Part shown: positions 57,622 to 64,000 of the stretch, one piece after another
Position numbering within the stretch: the first letter of the stretch is position 1
How the letters are laid out: each line of letters starts with the position of its first letter
Assembly: GCA_029866965.1 (NCBI GenBank)
Contig: CP123444.1
Span: forward strand, 2,794,501 to 2,858,500
DNA from: Flavobacteriaceae bacterium YJPT1-3
GTDB taxonomy: Bacteria > Bacteroidota > Bacteroidia > Flavobacteriales > Flavobacteriaceae
Reading direction: 5' to 3'
Length of the DNA stretch: 64,000 bases
Program-made: the position numbers and the translations under genes
The notes under the pieces: model-generated
What the model saw: the letters and a program-made list of their open reading frames with translations, nothing else
What the model was told of the DNA's origin: nothing
Databases searched by the model: none

Positions 57622-60411
57622 ATGCAGTTAGACCTCGCTCAGGCAGACCCAAAAGAAAACATCATCATAAAAGGAGCCAAGCTCCACAACCTTAAGGATC
57701 TCGACGCCATCATTCCTCGAAATGAACTGGTGGTGATTACCGGCCTTTCTGGCAGCGGAAAATCCAGTTTAGCCTTTGATACCTTGTATGCAGAGGGACA
57801 GCGACGCTACGTGGAAAGTCTGTCTTCCTATGCCCGTCAATTCTTGGGACGTTTGGATAAGCCCAAAGTCGATTATATCAAAGGAATCGCGCCGGCCATA
57901 GCTATCGAGCAAAAAGTCAATGCGACCAATCCCAGATCTACCGTAGGGACTTCCACAGAAATTTACGATTACCTGAAACTGTTCTATGCCCGCATTGGCA
58001 AAACGTACTCCCCCATTTCGGGCGATGAAGTGAAAAAAGATACGGTGAGTGACGTGGTTGATTATGTGTGCGCTTTCGCGAAAGCGGAAAAACTATTACT
58101 CCTTTCGCCCATACCGCTCGAGCAAGGCCGAAGTCTTGAAGACAAATTGAGTGTGCTCCAGCAGCAGGGTTATGCCCGGATTAAAATAAACGAGAGCGTA
58201 ACACGTCTGGATGAGCTGCCTGCCCTAAAAAAAACAGATGAAGTGCAGTTGGTGGTCGATCGTATTGTGACCAATCCGGAGGATGAGGATTTTAGAAATC
58301 GATTAGCCGATGCCGTTCAAACCGCCTTCTATGAAGGAAAAGGGGTACTGCGCATCGAAAGTCTCAGCGAAGGCAACCTACGCGAGTTCAGTAATCAATT
58401 TGAGCTGGACGGTATGTCTTTTCTCGAGCCCAACGTGCATCTGTTCAGCTTTAATAACCCCTACGGAGCCTGTCCTACCTGTGAGGGTTATGGTGATGTC
58501 ATTGGTATTGATGAAGACCTGGTCATTCCCAATACCGCCCTCTCTGTTTATGAAAATGCTGTCTTCCCCTGGCGAGGAGAGAGCATGAGCTACTATCGAG
58601 ATCAATTGGTCAACAATGCCTACCAGTTTGATTTTCCCATTCACAAACCCTATTTCGAACTCAGCGAGGACCAGAAAAATCTGCTTTGGGAAGGCAATAA
58701 ATATTTTGAGGGGATCACGCCATTCTTCAAGCAATTGGAAGCTAAGGCGTATAAAATTCAGAACCGGGTTATGCTGTCCCGGTACCGGGGCAAAACCAAA
58801 TGCAGTACTTGCCGCGGACGGCGTTTGCGAGAAGAAGCGACCTTTGTCAAGGTAGGCGGTAAGGCTCTGACCGAGCTGGTCAATCTACCCCTTAAAAATC
58901 TGAGAACCTGGTTTAAGGAATTGGACCTCAATGAACACGATGCAGCCATTGCCAAACGGTTGCTTAAAGAGATCAATACCCGCCTGGAATTTTTGAGTAA
59001 TGTTGGCCTTGACTATCTGACCTTGAATCGGAAGTCGAATACCCTATCCGGAGGGGAATCCCAGCGAATCAATCTGGCCACTTCTTTAGGAAGTAGTTTG
59101 GTAGGTTCGATGTACATCCTGGATGAACCCAGTATTGGCTTGCATCCAAAGGATACGGAGCGTCTGATCAAGGTGCTTCAGGATCTGCGAAATTTGGGCA
59201 ATACCGTGATCGTAGTGGAGCACGATGAGGACATCATGAAGGCTGCTGATCGCATACTCGACATTGGGCCCGAAGCCGGAACCTTTGGTGGTGAATTGGT
59301 GGCTTATGGCTCCTTTAAGGAAGTCCTTCAAACCAAAACCCTGACCGCACAGTACTTGAATGGATCTCTGGAGATCCCGGTGCCAAAAAAGCGTAGAACC
59401 TCAAAATACTACGTGGAGATACTGGGAGCACGTGAGCATAACTTAAAAAATATTGATGTACGCTTTCCCTTGGGTGTATTCACAGCGGTCACCGGTGTTT
59501 CGGGAAGTGGGAAAAGTACGTTGATCCGTAAAATTCTCTACCCGGCTCTACTTAAGGCTACCGGGGGTTATGGAGAACGTCCGGGACAATTCACTAAGAT
59601 TGATGGGAAATACGACAACATCAAACACATTGAATTTGTCGATCAAAATCCAATCGGTCGCTCTTCTCGTTCCAATCCGGTTACCTACATCAAGGCCTAC
59701 GATGACATTCGAAGCCTTTTTGCCAGTCAGAAGTTGAGCAAGGTGCGTAATTACAAGACCAAACACTTCAGTTTTAATGTGGATGGTGGCCGTTGCGAAA
59801 CCTGCAAAGGGGACGGAGAAGTGACCATAGAGATGCAGTTTATGGCCGACGTACACCTGGAGTGCGAAACCTGTAAAGGAAAACGTTTTAAAAAGGAAAT
59901 TTTAGAAGTCACTTTCGAAGGCAAGAATATTGACGATGTCCTCAATCTTACCATTGACGATGCTATCGCCTTCTTTAGCGAGCATAAGGAAGACAAAGTG
60001 GTTCGCAAGCTGCAACCCCTACAGGATGTAGGCCTAGGCTATGTCACGCTGGGGCAGTCCTCCTCTACCCTTTCCGGCGGAGAAGCCCAGCGTATCAAAC
60101 TCGCCTCCTTTTTGGTTAAAGGAACGACTAAAGAAAAGGCCCTGTTCATCTTTGACGAACCCACCACCGGTTTGCACTTTCACGACATTAAAAAACTACT
60201 GGCTTCTTTTGAAGCCCTGATCGAAAAGGGGCATTCGGTAGTGGTTATTGAGCACAACATGGACCTGGTCAAATGCGCTGATCATGTGATTGATCTGGGT
60301 CGTGAAGGTGGCGAAGAAGGCGGGCAGTTAGTAGCTTCCGGAACCCCTGAAGAAGTGGCTCAAAGTGAGGCTTCCTATACTGCTGCTTACCTGGCAGAAA
60401 AACTGAATTAA
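57622..60411 (+). CDS. uvrA: Excinuclease ABC subunit A
   Basis: DNA damage sensor of nucleotide excision repair, a dimeric ABC ATPase. ATG 57622 is chosen because the promoter element lies within the longer frame; the product has 929 residues. It contains two ATPase halves: ITGLSGSGKSSLAFDTLYAE (Walker A1, about 41), zinc pairs CPTC/CSTC, LSGGESQRINLAT (about 475), VTGVSGSGKSTLIRKIL (about 626), the C-terminal zinc module CETC...CETC and LSGGEAQRIKLAS (about 816) with FIFDEPTTGLHFHDI. A perfect palindrome copy (58072-58085) encodes CAFAKAEKL at about residue 152, in the UvrB-binding region. Confidence 0.96.
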   Translation: MQLDLAQADPKENIIIKGAKLHNLKDLDAIIPRNELVVITGLSGSGKSSLAFDTLYAEGQRRYVESLSSYARQFLGRLDKPKVDYIKGIAPAIAIEQKVNATNPRSTVGTSTEIYDYLKLFYARIGKTYSPISGDEVKKDTVSDVVDYVCAFAKAEKLLLLSPIPLEQGRSLEDKLSVLQQQGYARIKINESVTRLDELPALKKTDEVQLVVDRIVTNPEDEDFRNRLADAVQTAFYEGKGVLRIESLSEGNLREFSNQFELDGMSFLEPNVHLFSFNNPYGACPTCEGYGDVIGIDEDLVIPNTALSVYENAVFPWRGESMSYYRDQLVNNAYQFDFPIHKPYFELSEDQKNLLWEGNKYFEGITPFFKQLEAKAYKIQNRVMLSRYRGKTKCSTCRGRRLREEATFVKVGGKALTELVNLPLKNLRTWFKELDLNEHDAAIAKRLLKEINTRLEFLSNVGLDYLTLNRKSNTLSGGESQRINLATSLGSSLVGSMYILDEPSIGLHPKDTERLIKVLQDLRNLGNTVIVVEHDEDIMKAADRILDIGPEAGTFGGELVAYGSFKEVLQTKTLTAQYLNGSLEIPVPKKRRTSKYYVEILGAREHNLKNIDVRFPLGVFTAVTGVSGSGKSTLIRKILYPALLKATGGYGERPGQFTKIDGKYDNIKHIEFVDQNPIGRSSRSNPVTYIKAYDDIRSLFASQKLSKVRNYKTKHFSFNVDGGRCETCKGDGEVTIEMQFMADVHLECETCKGKRFKKEILEVTFEGKNIDDVLNLTIDDAIAFFSEHKEDKVVRKLQPLQDVGLGYVTLGQSSSTLSGGEAQRIKLASFLVKGTTKEKALFIFDEPTTGLHFHDIKKLLASFEALIEKGHSVVVIEHNMDLVKCADHVIDLGREGGEEGGQLVASGTPEEVAQSEASYTAAYLAEKLN
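58072..58085. repeat. Iterated palindrome, perfect copy 8
   Basis: Exact GCTTTCGCGAAAGC in uvrA, read as AFAKA. Confidence 0.9.
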
Positions 60412-60413
60412 TA

Positions 60414-60445
60414 GATTCATGCCTTTATGACAAAAGGCATGAATC
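60414..60445. terminator. Hairpin between uvrA and the barrel gene
   Basis: Thirteen-base perfect stem GATTCATGCCTTT / AAAGGCATGAATC with a six-base loop, between convergent genes. No T run on either side, so termination is likely but weaker than elsewhere. Confidence 0.6.
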
Positions 60446-60465
60446 TGATTTACGAGCGTGGTCGT

Positions 60466-60972
60466 TTAAAACCGTCTACCGATAGAAATGCCAACCCGCG
60501 GGTAGTATTCCGAAATGTCATCGGTGTTGATGAAATTTCGCCCGATACCTAGCAAAATCTCCCCGATCCATCCGGAACGGGTCAGGAATTTTCCTCCCCC
60601 GCCAAGGCCAACACCAAATCCGCTGTAATCATCGTTCATTCCATTACCTTCTACTTGGTACAATGACGAATTTCCTTCAAGAAAGAAGCCTGCAGCGGGC
60701 TTTTCCCCAAAATAGAAACGATAGAATGGAGTGGCCATCCATAACAAATCGATATCGTCATCAATGGTAAAACCAAAAGAAATTCCTAGTGCAGAATCTT
60801 CGTTCAAGAGTCGTTCGTAAGAAACCTCTGGAAATCCAACCACCAAAGACCCCGCATTCAAGCGAAATTCATTTTTAAAAGATGGTTGATTCTTGTGTTT
60901 TGAAGTGTTTTGAGCCCTGCCCAGAAAAACACATCCGATCACAACTAGCGTGAATACACTTAATGTCCTCAT
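60466..60972 (-). CDS. Small outer-membrane beta-barrel-like protein
   Basis: A 168-residue protein with signal peptide MRTLSVFTLVVIGCVFLGRA (cut near QNTSKH). The rest alternates short hydrophobic and aromatic strands with Gly-rich turns (GISFGFTIDDDIDLLW, FGVGLGGGGKFLTRSGW, IGEILLGIGRNF) and ends in YYPRVGISIGRRF, a C-terminal aromatic strand typical of outer-membrane barrels. I do not recognise a precise family. It is next to a membrane-bound AraC regulator transcribed in the same direction, about 90 bases apart, so it could be its target (inference). Confidence 0.7.
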   Translation of the reverse strand: MRTLSVFTLVVIGCVFLGRAQNTSKHKNQPSFKNEFRLNAGSLVVGFPEVSYERLLNEDSALGISFGFTIDDDIDLLWMATPFYRFYFGEKPAAGFFLEGNSSLYQVEGNGMNDDYSGFGVGLGGGGKFLTRSGWIGEILLGIGRNFINTDDISEYYPRVGISIGRRF

Positions 60973-61065
60973 AATAAAAGCGTTTAAAAGTTGAAGTCAA
61001 ATCTATTCGGACATTGCCTAAGAAGAGTCCCATATCACCCGAACGGGATAAAATCGGACGAATTA

Positions 61066-62211
61066 CTAGTCGTTTATAGAGGCCGATTTGCGGTACTCTG
61101 ATGGCGTTTGGGAGGTGAATTTTTTAAAGGCCGTATAAAAAGTAGACTTAGAATTGAAGCCACATTCCAGGCCAATAGCTACGATAGTGTAGTTCTTAAA
61201 CTCCGGATCGGTCAGCCAGAGTTGCGCCTGACGGACACGGAACGCATTGATAAAGTCGGAAAAATTCTGATCGCCATGCTGATTGATCAACTGACTGATC
61301 CGATTTGCCGATAATGGCAATTTTTCGGCCAAACTGGTCAAACTAAGGTTAGGATCTGTAAACAATTGCTCTGCTTTGACCAAATCCATGAGTTGCTGAT
61401 AGGCCGCCACTTCTTCTTTACTTTTATGGACCTGTTTTCGATCCATTTCCAGCAGGCTCTTATTGGAAATAACTCGGTTGTGAATATCTCTACGCAGAAC
61501 GATTCTATCCTTAAGCACTACATACCGAAAGAATCCCTGATATCCAATCCAGTATAAAAGAACAGAGCTTCCCAGTCGAAGCGGATAGTAACTGTACGGG
61601 GCTTTAATGTGGGTGGAAAAAATATTGAGTCCGATGGCGACCACCCAAAGCAAAATAACTACTCCTCCCATTTTCATGAATGACTTTATCCACTGGAGAT
61701 TGTCATAGCTGAGTATGTCTTTGTAGAGGCCTTCGTATCGAAATAGGAGTTGAATGGCTTTGAAAAATAGAAAAAGAGAATACACGATGGTGATCATATC
61801 TTCAATCACATTGTATACTTCCAGCACCTGGAAGGTGAAAACTTCATAGCCCACCAGAACAATTAGGGAAAACCGAGCAATCAGCTCCATCAGAAAAATA
61901 ACCAGGGTCACGATCAAAAAAGGCCATCGCTTTTTCTCAATGCCCAGATAGTAAACCAGAAATGCGTAAAACATGGGAACGATGAGGACATACCAAGGCA
62001 CCATGAAATAAGGCGCAAGCGGATAGCGGTCAAAAACGGTATCGATCAGCCAGGCCTGAAGATTATTCATGGATAGAAAGAATACTACCAGATTGAGAAA
62101 TAAAATGGGTTTCTCAATTTTTTTCCTGGCCAGAAAGGTGCCCATGTTGAACATAAATCCCTGAATGGCACCAGCAACCAAAAGCACATTAAAGATTTTA
62201 GTGAGCAACAT
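61066..62211 (-). CDS. AraC family regulator with N-terminal membrane domain
   Basis: A 381-residue protein with about seven hydrophobic spans in the first 240 residues (for example LFLNLVVFFLSMNNL, LIVTLVIFLMELIA, VVILLWVVAIGLNIF) and a cytoplasmic C-terminal AraC domain of two helix-turn-helix units: LSLTSLAEKLPLSANRISQL and YTIVAIGLECGFNSKSTFYT followed by AFKKFTSQTPSEYRKS. Such membrane-tethered AraC proteins are frequent in Bacteroidota and should sense an external or membrane signal; ligand unknown. The upstream region (62212-62466) is shared with a divergent secreted protein gene. Confidence 0.88.
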   Translation of the reverse strand: MLLTKIFNVLLVAGAIQGFMFNMGTFLARKKIEKPILFLNLVVFFLSMNNLQAWLIDTVFDRYPLAPYFMVPWYVLIVPMFYAFLVYYLGIEKKRWPFLIVTLVIFLMELIARFSLIVLVGYEVFTFQVLEVYNVIEDMITIVYSLFLFFKAIQLLFRYEGLYKDILSYDNLQWIKSFMKMGGVVILLWVVAIGLNIFSTHIKAPYSYYPLRLGSSVLLYWIGYQGFFRYVVLKDRIVLRRDIHNRVISNKSLLEMDRKQVHKSKEEVAAYQQLMDLVKAEQLFTDPNLSLTSLAEKLPLSANRISQLINQHGDQNFSDFINAFRVRQAQLWLTDPEFKNYTIVAIGLECGFNSKSTFYTAFKKFTSQTPSEYRKSASIND

Positions 62212-62379
62212 AGCGTGTATCTTGGTCGTATTACATCTTAATTCAGCATCTGTGAATACAAGAAAAGACTTTTTTTAAAAAATAATGCCTGGTTGCCCAT
62301 TAGGTACTAAAAAATTGATTATCAAATACCTATGCCACCGCAATCTTTCCAATTTGAGAACCCATTCAAAGAGAGCTTC

Positions 62380-62434
62380 AGCTTTTTGGCATGCTAGTTG
62401 AAAATACCTGGCCTATAGCGAATGCCGAAAAGCT
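62380..62434. promoter_or_regulatory. Spaced inverted repeat before the basic secreted protein gene
   Basis: AGCTTTTTGGCAT (62380-62392) and ATGCCGAAAAGCT (62422-62434) form a 13-base inverted repeat with one mismatch and a 29-base spacer, 33 bases before the ATG at 62467. It may be an operator or fold as a leader hairpin. Confidence 0.4.
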
Positions 62435-62466
62435 AAAGAGTAGGCAAAACCCAAAATTACTGAGTT

Positions 62467-63063
62467 ATGAAAAAAGCACTGATAATAGCCTTTTTATTCC
62501 TGTTAGGAACAGGGGCTCAAGCCACAGCGGTCCAGCATTTGGATCACGGCAAGAAAAAAGGGAAGTTTATGCGCTATCAACAGGAATCCTATGTCTCTTT
62601 CATCCAACAAGGTGTTGAGTATTTTGTTTTCGCCGATGGTTCCTTTGACTTTTCCATCTTAGAAAGATCCATAAATACACGGAGACGAGGAAACACAGCT
62701 TGGAATAATAGTCCGGGAAGAAGCCGACTTAATTATAATTCTCGTTTTCCCTACCGCAACTTTATTCGGTACAATCGCTGGGGACAAATACGAATGATTG
62801 GTAATACTCCCATATTTTATCAGCGCAACGGAAAAGTAGCTCAAATTGGACGGGTGGATATTCGACATAAACGTGGTTGGTTAGACCGGGTGGGAAATTT
62901 GAAAGTCCACTACGATCGTCTGGGCCGGATCAATCGAACCACAGGACATGTATTTCGTGGAAATAAGGGCCGGTTAGGCCGACACTATAAGCGGAATCAC
63001 AATCGTCACCAGGAAGATTGGTATGAGGAAGAGAGCCGCTCAAGAAGTCGTTTCGACGACTAA
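62467..63063 (+). CDS. Basic secreted protein of unknown function
   Basis: A 198-residue exported protein with signal peptide MKKALIIAFLFLLGTGAQA (cut before TAVQHLD). The mature part is rich in Arg, Asn, His and Tyr. Residues about 95-165 hold loosely repeated strands with Gly turns (YNRWGQIRMIGNTPIFY, QRNGKVAQIGRVDIRH, GNLKVHYDRLGRI), a pattern that recalls RHS/YD-like short repeats but is too weak to name. The C-terminus is highly charged (KRNHNRHQEDWYEEESRSRS). I do not recognise a family; nucleic-acid or polysaccharide binding is possible from the charge. It has its own strong terminator. Confidence 0.72.
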   Translation: MKKALIIAFLFLLGTGAQATAVQHLDHGKKKGKFMRYQQESYVSFIQQGVEYFVFADGSFDFSILERSINTRRRGNTAWNNSPGRSRLNYNSRFPYRNFIRYNRWGQIRMIGNTPIFYQRNGKVAQIGRVDIRHKRGWLDRVGNLKVHYDRLGRINRTTGHVFRGNKGRLGRHYKRNHNRHQEDWYEEESRSRSRFDD

Positions 63064-63082
63064 TATTTAGATTTGGATGTTC

Positions 63083-63121
63083 AGAATCTCCGCGAGTTTA
63101 TCTCGCGGAGATTCTTTTTTA
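63083..63121 (+). terminator. Rho-independent terminator of the basic secreted protein gene
   Basis: Fourteen-base perfect stem AGAATCTCCGCGAG / CTCGCGGAGATTCT with a TTTAT loop, running into a T tract. Confidence 0.9.
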
Positions 63122-63163
63122 CTTTCCTGCCCCATTTCGCTAAGGCATCCTAATCAATAGCTC

Positions 63164-63177
63164 GCTTTCGCGAAAGC
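63164..63177. repeat. Iterated palindrome, perfect copy 9 (intergenic)
   Basis: Exact GCTTTCGCGAAAGC between the secreted-protein terminator and the mnmE promoter, about 95 bases before the mnmE ATG. Confidence 0.9.
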
Positions 63178-63256
63178 AGGATTACGATAATGAATGGAGC
63201 GCGATCGTCCAATCAGCGCTCACTGCGCAAAGCACGAATACCTCCTTTTGATGTTG

Positions 63257-63264
63257 TAATTTTG
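63257..63264 (+). promoter_or_regulatory. -7 element TAATTTTG before mnmE
   Basis: Fits TAnnTTTG and ends 6 bases before the ATG at 63271, implying a nearly leaderless transcript. Confidence 0.45.
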
Positions 63265-63270
63265 CGCCCT

Positions 63271-64000
63271 ATGCAGTATCAGGATACCATTGTTGCCTTA
63301 GCCACTGCTCCGGGTGCCGGAGCCGTTGCGATCATTCGTATTTCGGGTCCACAGGCAATCGACGTCGCTTCAAGGATGTTTGAAGCCAAAAGTGGGCAAT
63401 CCTTAAGCAAAGTCGCTTCGCACACCGTGCATTTAGGCCATATTAAGGATCAGGAGCGCATCATTGATGAAGCCCTTGCTCTGGTCTTTAAAGGCAACAA
63501 ATCGTACACCGGAGAACCTACCGTAGAGTTTAGTTGTCATGGCAGTCCTTATATTCAGCAAGAAATTATTCAACTGGCTTTACGTTCTGGCTGCCGTGCT
63601 GCGCAAGCCGGTGAATTCACCCTGCGCTCGTTTATCAATGGAAAGATGGACCTCAGCCAGGCTGAGGCTGTGGCCGACTTAATTGCCTCGGATAATCAGG
63701 CAGCACATCAAATCGCCATGCAGCAGATGCGCGGTGGATTCAGCAATGAAATTGCTCAGTTGCGTGAAGAACTGCTGAATTTCGCTTCCCTCATCGAACT
63801 CGAACTTGATTTTGCAGAGGAAGATGTGGAATTTGCCAATCGGGAGCAGTTTCAGGAACTGATCGCACGCATTACCCGGGTGCTCAAGCGCTTGATCGAT
63901 TCCTTTGCCACGGGCAATGTGATCAAACAAGGGATTCCCGTGGCCATCGTGGGTGAACCTAATGTGGGTAAGTCGACCTTGCTCAATGCCTTACTGAATG
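63271..64000 (+). CDS. mnmE: tRNA modification GTPase MnmE (3' end outside window)
   Basis: The first 243 residues of MnmE, which with MnmG adds the carboxymethylaminomethyl (or aminomethyl) group to U34 of certain tRNAs. The start ATG 63271 gives QYQDTIVALATAPGAGAVAI, the folate-binding N-terminal domain; FSCHGSPYIQQEII and AGEFTLRSFINGKMDLSQAE are typical of the family. The G domain begins near residue 225 with VAIVGEPNVGKSTLLNALLN, the P loop; the frame is open to the window end. Confidence 0.93.
   Translation, partial: MQYQDTIVALATAPGAGAVAIIRISGPQAIDVASRMFEAKSGQSLSKVASHTVHLGHIKDQERIIDEALALVFKGNKSYTGEPTVEFSCHGSPYIQQEIIQLALRSGCRAAQAGEFTLRSFINGKMDLSQAEAVADLIASDNQAAHQIAMQQMRGGFSNEIAQLREELLNFASLIELELDFAEEDVEFANREQFQELIARITRVLKRLIDSFATGNVIKQGIPVAIVGEPNVGKSTLLNALLN

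Overview
The window looks like a chromosomal stretch of a member of the Bacteroidota, most likely a marine Flavobacteriaceae. The evidence is the gene families present (DUF2911, DUF4290, DUF6495, GLPGLI protein, type IX secretion C-terminal domain, large PIG-L deacetylase, rpsF-rpsR-rplI without ssb) and promoters of the Bacteroidetes type (TTTG or TTG, 19 bp, TAnnTTTG) in front of HU, tRNA-Met and rpsF. I see no prophage, insertion sequence, CRISPR array or rRNA. The genus assignment is not attempted.

Layout. 1-4.4 kb: end of a PIG-L deacetylase, a 38-residue membrane peptide, a sodium:solute symporter and a Gfo/Idh oxidoreductase, in one tight run. 4.5-9.8 kb: DUF2911 protein, aquaporin, then an operon SRPBCC protein - SDR - DNA photolyase behind a strong dyad, a GldL-like mini-protein and a 5'-nucleotidase. 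9.8-15.6 kb: a complete histidine degradation operon hutH-hutI-hutU-hutG. 15.6-24.3 kb: murA (fosfomycin-insensitive type), DUF4290, DUF493, a P-loop protein, recQ, fmt, HU, yqgE, a class IV aminotransferase, a START-like protein and tRNA-Met. 24.3-31.8 kb: outer-membrane barrel plus GLPGLI partner, universal stress protein, and a sulfur block cysE-cysM-YeeE/YedE pair. 32-36.5 kb: a 1496-residue repeat-rich surface protein with a type IX secretion signal. 36.7-48 kb: hisS, ABC permease, DUF6495, ribosomal proteins S6/S18/L9, a LytTR regulator, priA, DUF2147, YihY, nadC, rlmH, rdgB. 48-64 kb: DEAD-box helicase, CarboxypepD_reg protein, TrmH methyltransferase, a CHRD/cupredoxin lipoprotein, sirtuin, haem-binding protein, purB, ECF sigma factor with a 50-residue partner, uvrA, small barrel protein, membrane-bound AraC regulator, basic secreted protein and the start of mnmE.

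Most of this is ordinary housekeeping. The strongest signal not explained by genes is a perfect 14-bp palindrome, GCTTTCGCGAAAGC, found nine times exactly and in at least nine more decayed copies, spread over the whole window. It lies mostly inside genes, in all three codon frames (giving AFAKA, FRES or LSRR in the proteins), and twice between genes. It behaves like a highly iterated palindrome comparable in style to cyanobacterial HIP1. Other points of note are a MurA with Asp at the catalytic Cys position, an SDR without its catalytic Tyr in the photolyase operon, a sirtuin that has lost its zinc cysteines, an unusual T-loop in tRNA-Met, and several unannotated small genes.
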